A DNA stretch of 64,000 nt, from positions 1,054,001-1,118,000 of the forward strand of contig NZ_JAGIOC010000001.1 in assembly GCF_017876515.1 (NCBI RefSeq), in the 5' to 3' direction. This stretch comes from Brachybacterium fresconis (lineage in GTDB: Bacteria > Actinomycetota > Actinomycetes > Actinomycetales > Dermabacteraceae). Shown here piece after piece: positions 1 through 10,765 of this stretch. How positions within the stretch are numbered: position 1 is the stretch's first letter; each line of letters begins with the position of its first letter. The notes under the pieces were generated by a model. It was not told the origin of the DNA, did not search any database, and was given only the letters and a program-made list of their open reading frames with translations. Both the position numbers and the translations under genes were made by a program.

Positions 1-69
1 TGACGCGTCTGGCGGGTCTGCGCCGGGAGGGCTGAGGCGACCGGCCCGGGAATCCCGGGAATGACGACA

Positions 70-104
70 CCCCGGCCGATGGTCGCCAGGACCATCGACC
101 GGGG
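70..104 (-). terminator. Hairpin downstream of tRNA-Arg(CCG)
   Basis: Long interrupted stem: CCCCGG (70-75) pairs with CCGGGG (99-104) and GATGGT (78-83) with ACCATC (91-96), around a 7-nt loop. It lies 10 nt beyond the tRNA 3' end and has no U tract, as is common for high-GC actinobacterial terminators. It may also act as a processing signal. Confidence 0.5.
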
Positions 105-113
105 TGCTCACCG

Positions 114-186
114 TGCCCGCGACAGGATTCGAACCTACGACCTTCTGCTCCGGAGGCAGACGCTCTATCCACTGAGCTACGCGGGC
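114..186 (-). tRNA. tRNA-Arg, anticodon CCG
   Basis: Read on the minus strand, the 73-nt sequence folds as a cloverleaf. The acceptor GCCCGCG (186-180) pairs with CGCGGGC (121-115), with discriminator A at 114. The anticodon stem TCTGC/GCAGA encloses the loop CTCCGGA, giving anticodon CCG for CGG codons. The T-arm carries GGTTCGAATCC. CCA is not encoded. The gene lies downstream of tsaD on the same strand. Confidence 0.95.
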
Positions 187-264
187 CGACCTCGGAAGTC
201 TAGCAACTCGATGCGGGTGAGGTGTGCACAGGTGCCGCCGCACCGGCGTGGTGTGAGCGGGGCC

Positions 265-1319
<1,055 letters not shown>

Positions 1320-1323
<4 letters not shown>

Positions 1324-2204
1324 CGCAGGATCGACATCGGGTTGGAGTAGTTGCCAGCCTCGTCCATCTTGGCGAAGTGGAGGTGGCAGCCGGTGGAGCG
1401 ACCGGTCGAGCCGACGTAACCGATGGTCTCGCCCTGCTCGACGGTCGATCCTACCGAGGTGTTGAAGCCCTGCAGGTGGAAGTAGCCGGTGACGACCCCG
1501 TTGCCATGGTCGACCTCTACCCGGTTGCCGGAGGCACCCTGGTATGAGGCGCTGACGACCTTCCCGGACCTCACGGCCTTGACCGGGGCGCCGCAGGAGG
1601 CGCCGAAGTCCACGCCGTCATGGCCCTTGAAGTATCCCAGGACGGGGTGCATGCGGCCGCCGAATCCGGAGGTGATCGGGGCGTTGACCGGGTCGATGTA
1701 CCCGCCGCTGCTGGCGGGGGCGGATTCACCGGAGGCGGCGGTCTGCGCGGTTTCGACGGGCTCGGGCTCGGGCAGCTCGACCTCGATGTCGAGAGCCGCG
1801 TCCTTCTTCGTCTTGCCCTCGGCCGCGTCCTTCGTCTCGGAGGGAGCGGTGCGCTCCTGCGAGCGGCTGGCGTCCTCATCCGACTCGCGCGTGTCGGCGG
1901 CCGCCTGCGTGACGCTCGCGGAGGCCCCTGCTTCGGGCAGGGCGACGGGGGCGCTGGAGGGATCGGCGCCCGGTGCGGCCTGATCGCTCTGGGGCTGCTG
2001 CGCGGCGGTGACGTCGCCGGGGGCGACGGTCTCGTCGATCCCGGCCGCGGCGGCGGCCAGCGGAGCTGCGATGGTGGCGGTCGCGAGGACTCCCAGCACA
2101 CCGGCCTTCACGGCGCCGGCGGGGAGGGCTCCGTCGCGATGCGAGCCCGGGTTGGCCCGGAGCGTGCGCACCGTGGCGCGTCCGTCGGCGCGATGATTCG
2201 CCAC
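1320..2204 (-). CDS. M23-family murein endopeptidase (secreted)
   Basis: Predicted secreted zinc peptidase that cleaves peptidoglycan cross-links. The 294-residue protein has a basic N-terminus, a hydrophobic stretch about residues 32-54 (signal peptide or anchor) and a long Ala/Pro/acidic low-complexity linker. The C-terminal M23 (LytM/lysostaphin) domain has [12 protein letters not shown] (the HxxxD zinc ligands) and the CHLHF motif. The GTG start at 2204 was chosen because it directly precedes the signal-like region; longer in-frame extensions run into the divergent regulator gene. It overlaps tsaD by 4 nt. With only a LytM domain it could be an EnvC/NlpD-like activator, but both zinc-ligand motifs are present, so an active enzyme is more likely. 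Confidence 0.88.
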
Positions 2205-2600
2205 GTGATCGACCTGCTTCCGCTTCGACTGCGTTTCCGTACTGTCCGTGAGTCGCGACGCCGGACAGGGGAAGGACGCGTCGCCGAACAACCTGGAACA
2301 ACCTACGGGCGCGCCCCGGCAGAGGACCAGCAGGTCACTCGGGTCATTGCCAAGTTTTTGCCAAGAAGGCACTAAGTGTGGCCCTCTCTTGACGACCCAG
2401 CCCGTCGAGCGTGCGTCGGACCACCCCCGCGCACGCTCCCATGGGATGGCTGTCACTCGCGCGGGCCTCACGCGCGGGCCCTCAGGGGCACTCGCGGGTG
2501 GTCTGCCGCGGGCTCGCGAGGCGCTCCGCCCCGCGGACGTCCAGGGATCACGGCAGCGATGATCACCGAGGATGCAGGCGCTGCGGTCTACAGTGGCGCC
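2205..2600. promoter_or_regulatory. Divergent intergenic region with tandem TGCCAAG repeats
   Basis: This 396-nt stretch separates the minus-strand M23 gene from the plus-strand response regulator. It contains two direct copies of TGCCAAG at 2348-2354 and 2359-2365, 11 bp apart start to start, in a locally AT-richer patch. One-turn direct repeats are the usual layout of OmpR-family operators, so the neighbouring regulator may bind here; that is inference. No riboswitch fold was recognised. Confidence 0.4.
2589..2594 (+). promoter_or_regulatory. -10 element, leaderless start of response regulator
   Basis: TACAGT lies exactly 6 nt before the ATG at 2601, which would place the transcription start at or next to the start codon. 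There is no Shine-Dalgarno sequence in front of the ATG. Confidence 0.55.
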
Positions 2601-3421
<821 letters not shown>

Positions 3422-3425
<4 letters not shown>

Positions 3426-4534
3426 GCTCCCAGCCGCCCGCCCCGGAGCTGCCGCCGGCCCCGCACACCGCGCGCCGCCGCGTCCCCGACCGACTGGACG
3501 TGCGCCCCCTGGACAGCTTCCGCTCGTTCAAGGTCAAGCTCGGGATCCTGGTCGGCGCCGTGGTCTCGGTCGCCGCGCTCCTGACCCAGGTGAGCATCCG
3601 GGCCGGGGTGCAGCCGTGGCTGGCGATCCCCCTGGTGGTCGTGATCGCCCTGGTGTTCACCCAGCTGCTGGCCCGCGGGATGACCTCGCCGCTGCGGGAG
3701 ATGACCGGCGCCGCCCAGGCCATGGCACGCGGCGACTACACCCAGCGGATCCGGGCCACCAGCCGCGACGAGGTCGGGCAGCTGGCCGCGGCCTTCTCCA
3801 CCATGGCCTCCGAGCTCGAGCAGACTGACGAGATGCGTCGGGACCTGGTCGCCAACGTCTCCCACGAGCTGCGCACCCCGGTCGCGGGGCTGCGGGCACA
3901 GCTGGAGAACCTGGTCGACGGGGTGACCGATCCGGATCCGGCGGCTCTGGAGGTGGCGCTGGCGGAGACCGAGCGTCTCTCCCTGCTGGTCAACCACCTG
4001 CTGGATCTGTCCCGGCTGGACGCGGGAGTGGTCGAGCTCGATCTCGAGGCCATCGAGATGACGCCGTTCCTCCACGAGGTGGTCGACGCGGCGACGCTCG
4101 CCGCCGGCGGGCGCGACGTGCGCTGGATCGTCGACGTCGACCCCGCCGATCTGACGGTGACCGCGGATGCGGCGCGGATCCATCAGGTGATCCACAACCT
4201 GCTGGAGAACGCGGCCCGTCATTCCCCCGCCGGCGGACGGATCCACGTCCGCGCCGCCCGCACCGCCGACGGCGAGGGCGTGTGGATCGACGTGCACGAC
4301 GAGGGGCCGGGCATCGCTCGCGAGGACCGCTCCCGCGTGTTCGAGCGCTTCCAGCGCGGGGGCTATGCGGACAGCTCCGGAGGGACCGGCCTGGGCCTGG
4401 CGATCGCTCGCTGGGCGGTGGGTCTGCACGGCGGGACCATCGAGGTGCTCGACGACCCGCGCACCGAGCTGGCCCGCGACGGCCGCTCCTCCCTGATCCG
4501 AGTCGTCCTGCCGGATGCCGCGACCTCGACGTGA
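3422..4534 (+). CDS. HAMP-containing sensor histidine kinase
   Basis: Membrane histidine kinase of 370 residues, partner of the regulator ending at 3425. Two closely spaced transmembrane helices (about 39-57 and 66-84) leave almost no extracellular loop, so the signal is probably sensed in or near the membrane. A HAMP linker (about 85-135) leads to the H-box VSHELRTP with H148. The HATPase domain shows the N-box HNLLENAARHS, G1 DEGPGIA and G2 GGTGLGLAIA. The GTG start at 3422 overlaps the regulator stop. This intramembrane-sensing layout is common in actinobacterial cell-envelope stress kinases. Confidence 0.92.
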
Positions 4535-4605
4535 TGTCCCGCACCACCGTGCCGACAATCACCGTCGCAGACGCCGTCCACCGCGTTCTTGCCGGTCCGC
4601 TCCGT

Positions 4606-4611
4606 TAGGCT
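4606..4611 (+). promoter_or_regulatory. Probable -10 element of kgd
   Basis: TAGGCT lies 47 nt upstream of the GTG chosen for kgd. A start of transcription near 4618 would exclude the longer TTG-initiated reading at 4589, which supports GTG 4658. No clear -35 element was seen. Confidence 0.45.
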
Positions 4612-4657
4612 GGAGACATCCGTACCACTCGACCGTGAGAAGGCTGGCGATCTCAGA

Positions 4658-7600
4658 GTGTCACAGCAGACACAGGGCTCCGGGACCTCGGAGTTCGGCC
4701 CCAACCAATGGCTCGTGGACGCACTCCGCGAGCAGTGGCAGGAGGATCCCTCCAGCGTCGACCCCAGCTGGGCGGAGTACTTCTCCTCCCACGCCGGGGT
4801 GACGACCGAGTCTCCCGCTGCCCAGGAGCGCACCCAGGGCACCTCCCCCGCTGCGACGGAGCAGGCGGAGGAACCCCCGCAGAAGACCCCTCCTCAGTCC
4901 TCCGGCGCCCGGAGCAGATCGGCCGCCCCGGCCGCCGCCGCGGAACCCTCCCCGCAGGACGCGGGCCCCGCCCGGAAGAAGGCCGCGGGCCCCTCCTCGA
5001 AGGACGCCGCCGCCCCCGCGGCGTCCGCTCCTCAGGCCGCCTCCGCCGCGGCTCCCTCTCAGCCCACGAAGGAACCCGCTCCCGTGAACGACGAGTCCGC
5101 GAAGGCCGAATCGACCAAGCCCTCCGTATCGACCACTTCGGACCGACCGGCCAAGATCCCCACGATCACCTCGCAGATCCCGGCGGTCGAGCTCAGCGAG
5201 CCGGAGCCCGTCAAGCTCCGCGGCCCGGCGGCGGCCGTGGTGCGGAACATGGACGAGTCGCTGCACGTGCCCACCGCCACGTCGGTGCGCGATGTGCCCG
5301 TGAAGCTGTTGTTCGACAACCGCGTCGTCATCAACAACCACCTCAAGCGCAATCGCGCCGGCAAGGTGTCCTTCACCCACCTGATCGGCTGGGCGATGAT
5401 CGAGGCGATCGGTGAGGTCACCGATATGAACAACGGCTTCGACGTCGACGAGAAGGGCAAGCCGCTCCTGCTGAAGCGGGAGGACATCAACTTCGGTCTC
5501 GCCATCGACATGCCGCGGCCCGACGGCTCGCGCGGTCTCGTGGTGCCCAGCATCAAGGGCGCCCAGCGCTTCGACTTCCTCGGCTTCTGGCGCGCCTACG
5601 AGGAGGTCGTCAAGAAGGCCCGCAACGGCAAGCTGACGATGGACGACTTCTCCGGCACCACCGTGTCGCTGACCAACCCCGGCGGCATCGGCACCGTCCA
5701 TTCCATCCCGCGCCTGATGCAGGGACAGGGAACCATCGTCGGCGTCGGCGCGATGGACTATCCCGCGCAGTTCCAGGGCGCCAGCCCGGCGACGCTCGCG
5801 GACCTGGCCGTCTCGAAGGTCATGACGCTGACCTCGACCTACGACCACCGGATCATCCAGGGCGCCGCCTCCGGCGAGTTCCTCAAGGCGATCGGCGACA
5901 AGCTCCTGGGCAAGGACGGCTTCTACGACCGCGTCTTCGCCGCGCTGCGGCTTCCGTACCAGCCGATCCGCTGGGTGCCGGACAACCCCTTCAAGGATTC
6001 GAAGTCCGAGCGCCTCGCCCGCGTGATGGACCTCATCCACTCCTACCGCGTGCGCGGGCACCTGATGGCGGACACCGATCCGCTGCAGTACCGGGTGCGC
6101 ACCCATCCCGACCTCGATGTCGAGACCTACGGTCTGACGCTGTGGGACCTCGACCGGATCTTCCCCACCCGGGGTCTGGGCGGCAAGGACGAGATGACGC
6201 TGCGCGACATCCTCGGGGTGCTGCGCGACGCCTACTGCCGCACCATCGGTGTGGAGTACATGCACATCTCCGATCCCGAGGAGCGCTCCTGGCTCCAGGA
6301 GCAGATGGAGACCCCGCGTCGGCCCTTCGACAAGGCCGAGCACACCCACATCATGGACCGCCTCAACGCCGCCGAGGCGTTCGAGACCTTCCTGCAGACC
6401 AAGTTCGTGGGCCAGAAGCGCTTCTCCCTCGAGGGCGGCGAGTCCGTCATCCCGATGCTCGACACGGTGCTCCACGGCGCCGCGCACGACGGCGTCGACG
6501 AGGTCTGCATCGGCATGTCCCACCGCGGGCGGCTGAACGTGCTCTCGAACCTGGCGGGCAAGAGCTACGCCCAGATCTTCCAGGAGTTCGAGGGCAACTA
6601 CGGGTCCAACCTGGGCTCGGGCGACGTGAAGTACCACCTGGGCACCGAGGGGCACTACTCCTCCCACGACGGGGAGTCCACCAAGGTCTATCTCGCCGCG
6701 AACCCCTCGCACCTGGAGGCGGTCAACCCGGTCCTCGAGGGCATCGCCCGCGCCAAGCAGGACCGCCTCGAGCGGCCCGAGGAGTTCCCGGTGCTGCCGG
6801 TGCTCGTCCACGGAGATGCGGCGTTCGCGGGCCAGGGCGTGGTCACCGAGACGCTGAACCTCTCGGAGCTGCGCGGCTACCGCACCGGCGGCACTGTCCA
6901 CGTGGTCATCAACAACCAGATCGGCTTCACCACGCTGCCGGACTCCTCGCGCTCGTCGTTCTACTCGACCGACGTCGCCAAGTCGACCCAGCTGCCGATC
7001 TTCCACGTCAACGGGGACGACCCCGAGGCCTGCGTGCGGGTGGCCGAGATCGCCTTCCGCTACCGCCAGAAGTTCCACCGCGACGTGGTCATCGACATGC
7101 AGTGCTACCGCCGCCGCGGCCACAACGAGGGCGACGATCCGTGGATGACGCAGCCGCAGATGTATCGGCTGATCGAGAACCTGCCCAGCACCCGCAAGCA
7201 GTACATGGAGACGCTCATCGAGCGCGGCGACCTCACCGAGGACGAGACCGAGGCGCTGGTGCGCAACTTCCAGGAGCACCTGGACGAAGCCTTCGCGGCC
7301 ACGCGGACGGATGCCTCCGACGCGGACCCCGACTCCAGCGTGCAGGGCCTCGAACTGCCGAGCTCGCAGCGCCCGCCGGCGAGCCGCCGCGCCGGGACGG
7401 ACACCGCCGTCCAGGCCGGGACGCTCGAGCACATCGGTGAGGCGCACGGCGCCGTCCCGAACTCCTTCACCGTCCACCCCAAGCTCGCCGGCGTCCTCAA
7501 GCGTCGCCAGCAGATGTCGACCGAGGGCAAGATCGACTGGGCCTACGGCGAGCTGCTGGCCTTCGGGACGCTGCTGATGGAGGGACGCCGCGTGCGTCTG

Positions 7601-8548
7601 TCCGGCCAGGACACGCGGCGCGGCACCTTCGTGCAGCGCCACAGCGTCCTGATCGACCACGAGAACGGCGACACCTGGACCCCGCTGTCCTACCTGTCCG
7701 AGGACCAGGCGCGGTTCAACGTCTACGACTCCTCCCTCTCGGAGTTCGCGGCGCTGGGCTTCGAGTACGGCTACTCCGTGGAGAACCCCGAGTCGCTGGT
7801 GCTGTGGGAGGCGCAGTTCGGCGACTTCGTCAACGGCGCGCAGACCATCATCGACGAGTTCATCTCCGCCTCCGAGCAGAAGTGGGGCCAGAACTCCTCG
7901 GTGGTGCTCCTGCTCCCCCACGGCTATGAGGGCCAGGGGCCGGACCACTCCTCCGCCCGCATCGAACGCTTCCTGCAGCTGTGCGCGGAGGAGAACATGC
8001 GGGTGGCGGTGCCGTCGACCCCGGCCAGCTATTTCCATCTGCTGCGCAAGCAGGCGCTGACCGAGCCGAAGAAGCCGCTGATCGTCTTCACCCCGAAGTC
8101 GATGCTGCGCAACAAGGCCGCGGTCAGCCCGGTCGAGGCCTTCACCGAGGGCACCTTCGAGCCGGTCATCACGGATACCACCGTGGACCCCGCGAAGGTC
8201 ACGAGCGTGGTGCTGGCCTCCGGCAAGGTCTACTGGGACCTGGTGGCCCGGCGCGAGAAGCTCGAGGCCGAGCACGTGGCCATTCTGCGCCTGGAGCAGC
8301 TGTACCCGCTGCCCACGGCCGAGCTCACGGCCGCGCTGGAGTCCTACCCGGACGCCGGCCTCACCTGGGTCCAGGAGGAGCCTCAGAACCAGGGAGCCTG
8401 GAGCTTCATGGCCATGAACTTCGCGGTCGAGGTCGGGCGCACGCTGAAGGTCGTGGCCCGTCCGGCCTCGGCCTCCCCGGCGACCGGTTCGAACGCCGCC
8501 CACAAGGCCGAGCAGGAGGACCTGCTCACCCGCGCCTTCGAGTCCTGA
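4658..8548 (+). CDS. kgd: Multifunctional 2-oxoglutarate decarboxylase/dehydrogenase E1-E2 (Kgd)
   Basis: Thiamine-diphosphate enzyme of the TCA cycle. In Actinobacteria it combines an E2-type acyltransferase core and the E1o module in one chain, using lipoyl groups from another complex. The 1,296 residues show an E1o N-terminal helix (NQWLVDALREQW), an Ala/Pro-rich linker to about residue 165, and the acyltransferase domain ending in the catalytic YDHR motif (H397). The E1 part follows with RGHLMADTDPL, GDAAFAGQGVV, INNQIGFTT and GYEGQGPDHSSARIERFLQ. No lipoyl domain is present, as expected. The family is regulated by the FHA protein GarA in mycobacteria; that gene is not seen here. GTG 4658 gives VSQQTQGSG and follows GAGAAGG at some distance. 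Confidence 0.95.
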   Translation: MSQQTQGSGTSEFGPNQWLVDALREQWQEDPSSVDPSWAEYFSSHAGVTTESPAAQERTQGTSPAATEQAEEPPQKTPPQSSGARSRSAAPAAAAEPSPQDAGPARKKAAGPSSKDAAAPAASAPQAASAAAPSQPTKEPAPVNDESAKAESTKPSVSTTSDRPAKIPTITSQIPAVELSEPEPVKLRGPAAAVVRNMDESLHVPTATSVRDVPVKLLFDNRVVINNHLKRNRAGKVSFTHLIGWAMIEAIGEVTDMNNGFDVDEKGKPLLLKREDINFGLAIDMPRPDGSRGLVVPSIKGAQRFDFLGFWRAYEEVVKKARNGKLTMDDFSGTTVSLTNPGGIGTVHSIPRLMQGQGTIVGVGAMDYPAQFQGASPATLADLAVSKVMTLTSTYDHRIIQGAASGEFLKAIGDKLLGKDGFYDRVFAALRLPYQPIRWVPDNPFKDSKSERLARVMDLIHSYRVRGHLMADTDPLQYRVRTHPDLDVETYGLTLWDLDRIFPTRGLGGKDEMTLRDILGVLRDAYCRTIGVEYMHISDPEERSWLQEQMETPRRPFDKAEHTHIMDRLNAAEAFETFLQTKFVGQKRFSLEGGESVIPMLDTVLHGAAHDGVDEVCIGMSHRGRLNVLSNLAGKSYAQIFQEFEGNYGSNLGSGDVKYHLGTEGHYSSHDGESTKVYLAANPSHLEAVNPVLEGIARAKQDRLERPEEFPVLPVLVHGDAAFAGQGVVTETLNLSELRGYRTGGTVHVVINNQIGFTTLPDSSRSSFYSTDVAKSTQLPIFHVNGDDPEACVRVAEIAFRYRQKFHRDVVIDMQCYRRRGHNEGDDPWMTQPQMYRLIENLPSTRKQYMETLIERGDLTEDETEALVRNFQEHLDEAFAATRTDASDADPDSSVQGLELPSSQRPPASRRAGTDTAVQAGTLEHIGEAHGAVPNSFTVHPKLAGVLKRRQQMSTEGKIDWAYGELLAFGTLLMEGRRVRLSGQDTRRGTFVQRHSVLIDHENGDTWTPLSYLSEDQARFNVYDSSLSEFAALGFEYGYSVENPESLVLWEAQFGDFVNGAQTIIDEFISASEQKWGQNSSVVLLLPHGYEGQGPDHSSARIERFLQLCAEENMRVAVPSTPASYFHLLRKQALTEPKKPLIVFTPKSMLRNKAAVSPVEAFTEGTFEPVITDTTVDPAKVTSVVLASGKVYWDLVARREKLEAEHVAILRLEQLYPLPTAELTAALESYPDAGLTWVQEEPQNQGAWSFMAMNFAVEVGRTLKVVARPASASPATGSNAAHKAEQEDLLTRAFES

Positions 8549-8556
8549 TCGGCCCC

Positions 8557-8585
8557 GGAGGGCCGCGGGTTCGCCCCGGCCCTCC
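8557..8585 (+). terminator. Hairpin after kgd
   Basis: GGAGGGCCG (8557-8565) pairs perfectly with CGGCCCTCC (8577-8585) around an 11-nt loop, 9 nt after the kgd stop. There is no U tract. A TACAGT at 8593-8598 just beyond it may be the -10 of the next gene. Confidence 0.6.
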
Positions 8586-8631
8586 CCCGCCGATACAGTT
8601 GACATCCCCCGTCCCCGCCCAGGAGGTCCCG

Positions 8632-9276
8632 GTGCAGCCTGTGTCCACTTCGTCCGCCTCGGATCCGGCACCTCGGATCCGCATCATCGCGCTCGGCGAC
8701 GAGCTCCTCGCCGGGATCGGTGATGCTCGGGCGCTGGGATGGCTCGGACGAGCCGTGGCCAGTGAGCAGGGGGCGGCCAGCCGGGTCGACCTCTTCCCCT
8801 CGGCGCTGCCCGGGGAGACGTCCGCCTCGCTCTCCCAGCGCTGGGACGCGGAGGTGGAGCGCCGCATGGATCGCAGCGCCCAGGCCGACGGCAGCGTCGA
8901 CCATCGCGTGGTGCTGGCCATGGGCCGGGCCGACGTCGCCGCCGGGAACTCCCTGGCCCGCTCCCGCCTCAACCTCGCCAAGGTCCTCGACGGTCTCGAG
9001 CGGCTGCGCATCCCGGCCTTCGTCGTCGGTCCCCCGCCGAGCCGGGACCCGGGTATCACCCAGGGTGTCCGGGAGCTGTCCGGGGCGTTCGAGGACGTCT
9101 GCTCGCGCCGGAGGATCCCGTATGTCGACACCGTCGGCGGACTGATCGGTCATGAGCAGTGGGAATCGGACCTGAGCCGCTCCCCCGGCGATCACCCGGG
9201 CCAGACCGGCTACGGCCTGATGGCCTGGTTGGTGCTGCACGGCGGCTTCGGCAGCTGGCTGGGCACCTCGTCCTGA
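8632..9276 (+). CDS. SGNH/GDSL-like hydrolase, divergent
   Basis: Predicted 214-residue SGNH-fold protein. RIRIIALGDELLAG (about 16-29) replaces the canonical GDS nucleophile block with GDE. LAMGRADVAAG stands where GxND is expected, and the C-terminal SPGDHPGQTGYGLMAWLV corresponds to the block V DxxH motif. Because the catalytic Ser is replaced by Glu, esterase activity is doubtful and the protein may be a binding or degenerate member. The GTG at 8632 is preceded by AGGAGG (8621-8626) with a 5-nt gap; GTG 8641 is an alternative. A TACAGT at 8593-8598 probably drives it. Confidence 0.7.
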   Translation: MQPVSTSSASDPAPRIRIIALGDELLAGIGDARALGWLGRAVASEQGAASRVDLFPSALPGETSASLSQRWDAEVERRMDRSAQADGSVDHRVVLAMGRADVAAGNSLARSRLNLAKVLDGLERLRIPAFVVGPPPSRDPGITQGVRELSGAFEDVCSRRRIPYVDTVGGLIGHEQWESDLSRSPGDHPGQTGYGLMAWLVLHGGFGSWLGTSS

Positions 9277-9409
9277 ACGGACTCGTGGGCCCGCCGCGCG
9301 GTCGGAGTGACCTCCGCCTCAGCGGGTCCCGGGACGGTCGGGCGGCGGGACCGTGAGCTCCGCCTGTGGCACAATCGTCAGGTCATCCGGGCGAAGGAAG
9401 GAGATCGTG

Positions 9410-9484
9410 ATGAGCAAGCGAGGACGCAAGCGCAAGGCGCGTCGCAAGAACAACGCGAATCACGGTAAGCGCCCCGGCGCGTGA
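9410..9484 (+). CDS. 50S ribosomal protein bL37 (24 aa)
   Basis: A 24-residue, extremely basic protein beginning MSKRGRKRKARRK and ending NHGKRPGA. This matches the actinobacteria-specific ribosomal protein bL37 first resolved in mycobacterial 50S structures, where it threads through 23S rRNA. It is preceded by a very strong Shine-Dalgarno stretch AAGGAAGGAG (9394-9403) with a 6-nt gap. It is monocistronic and followed by a 20-bp hairpin. Genes this short are often missed by automated annotation. Confidence 0.88.
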   Translation: MSKRGRKRKARRKNNANHGKRPGA

Positions 9485-9505
9485 CCGTGACGTCGCAGTC
9501 AGCGA

Positions 9506-9550
9506 CATGAGTGAGGGCCCCTTCCCGCGTGGAAGGGGCCCTCACTCATG
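9506..9550. terminator. Perfect 20-bp bidirectional hairpin between bL37 and rsrA
   Basis: Arms at 9506-9525 and 9531-9550 are perfectly complementary around a 5-nt loop (CGCGT). It sits between two convergent genes, so it can terminate both. There is no U tract. The stem is unusually long and contains GGGCCCC. Confidence 0.8.
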
Positions 9551-9598
9551 TCCGGGAGCCCGTGTTCCCGGGGGTCGGGACGGCGACTCGCCGAGACC

Positions 9599-9919
9599 TC
9601 AGGTGCCCGGGATCTCCCGCCGCGCGCTGCGGGAGGAGATGCGCACGCTGGTGGATCCGTCGGCGTCGGTGGTGCGGGTGACGGAGACGCTGCGGTACTG
9701 CACCGCGATGCGCTCGCGGAGGCCCGACGGGGCCTGGTCGGCGCAGCTGCGGCGCACGAGCTCCTTGATGCGGCGCACCCGTTCCCACTCCTCGGCGCAC
9801 TCCGGGCAGTCCGCGGTATGGCGCTGCATCCGCTCCACGGTCTCCTGCGGCAGCTCGCCGTCGAGCGCCTCCTCGAGGCCGTAGCGCGGGTCGCGCTCGG
9901 GGATCTGTTCCTGGGTCAT
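9599..9919 (-). CDS. rsrA: Zinc-type anti-sigma factor (RsrA-like)
   Basis: Anti-sigma factor of the disulfide-stress sigma factor encoded directly upstream, with a 4-nt ATGA overlap. The 106-residue protein has the ZAS motif HTADCPEC (H34, C38, C41). Unlike characterised RsrA and RshA it has no cysteine in the N-terminal segment, where those proteins carry the redox-active partner of the motif cysteines. C58 in RRSCAD is the only other cysteine. The start is firm: GGAGGAGG stands just before the ATG. It probably binds and inhibits SigR, but the oxidation switch must differ from the textbook case or use C58. Confidence 0.85.
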   Translation of the reverse strand: MTQEQIPERDPRYGLEEALDGELPQETVERMQRHTADCPECAEEWERVRRIKELVRRSCADQAPSGLRERIAVQYRSVSVTRTTDADGSTSVRISSRSARREIPGT

Positions 9920-10659
9920 CGTTCCTCCTCCCGGTCCGTCGATCGGGTCTCGTGCGGGGCGCTGTCGGCGGTCGCTGCGGGGTCCGCACGCAGGAAGCCG
10001 CTGCGGTAGGCGTAGTCGGAGAGCTTCTCGCGCAGCTGGCGCCGCCCGCGGTGCAGACGGGACATCACGGTGCCGATGGGGGTGTCCATGATCTCCGCGA
10101 TCTCCTTGTACGCGAAGCCCTCCACGTCGGCGAGGTACACCGCCATCCGGTAGTCCTCGCGCAGCTCGCCCAGCGCGTCCTTGACCGCGGAGTCCGGCAG
10201 ATGGTCCAGCGCCTCGGTCTCCGCCGAGCGCAGGCCGCTGCTGGTGTGCGAGCCGACCTCCGCCAGCTGCCAGTCCTCGACCGTGTCGGTCCAGGCCTCC
10301 TTCGGCCGACGCTGCTTCTTGCGGTACGTGGTGATGAATGCATTGGTCATGATCCGATACAGCCAGGCGCGCATGTTCGTGCCGGGCGTGAAGCGGTCCC
10401 GGGCCCGGAAGGCCTTCATGAAGGTCTCCTGGACCAGGTCCTCCGCATCATGCGGATTGCGGGTCATGCGGAGCGCGCCGCCGTAGAGGGAGTCCAGGTG
10501 GGACAGGGCCTCGGTCTCGAAGTCGAAGTCCTCGGCACCGGGGCTGCCTTGGTCCGGGAGGCCCGCGTCGGGGCTCGGGGCGGAATCTGTCTGCGTCATC
10601 GCGCTCCAACCTACGCCAGGCACGCTGCCGACGGGGCGCGCGAGCGTCGCTGTGGTCAT
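9916..10659 (-). CDS. sigR: ECF sigma factor SigR/SigH (disulfide stress)
   Basis: Group IV sigma factor controlling thiol-oxidative stress genes. The 247 residues show region 2 ([18 protein letters not shown], then [20 protein letters not shown]) and region 4 ([28 protein letters not shown]), typical of SigR/SigH. The ATG at 10659 has GGAGG 5-9 nt upstream and is preferred over an upstream ATG at 10767, which would lie inside the promoter. About 50 N-terminal residues are an unconserved extension; MTQTDS is a shorter alternative. It is co-transcribed with rsrA and apparently autoregulated from the site at 10766-10792. Confidence 0.93.
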   Translation of the reverse strand: MTTATLARPVGSVPGVGWSAMTQTDSAPSPDAGLPDQGSPGAEDFDFETEALSHLDSLYGGALRMTRNPHDAEDLVQETFMKAFRARDRFTPGTNMRAWLYRIMTNAFITTYRKKQRRPKEAWTDTVEDWQLAEVGSHTSSGLRSAETEALDHLPDSAVKDALGELREDYRMAVYLADVEGFAYKEIAEIMDTPIGTVMSRLHRGRRQLREKLSDYAYRSGFLRADPAATADSAPHETRSTDREEER

Positions 10660-10765
10660 CCGTCCTCCGTCCGTGCTCGTCGAATCGATCAGTCGGTCCG
10701 TCCCTGCCGAAGGCCTCGTCCGTGACGATGCACCGCGGGCCGACCGGAACGGATCCGTCTTGTGC

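Noticed and set aside
2205..2600. c-di-AMP or other riboswitch upstream of the M23 peptidase
   Set aside because: Such switches often precede actinobacterial cell-wall hydrolases, but no conserved core or convincing paired elements could be identified.
4661..8671. 1,336-codon minus-strand open frame opposite kgd
   Set aside because: Gly/Val/Arg/Leu-rich shadow with no recognisable domains; kgd on the plus strand is unambiguous.
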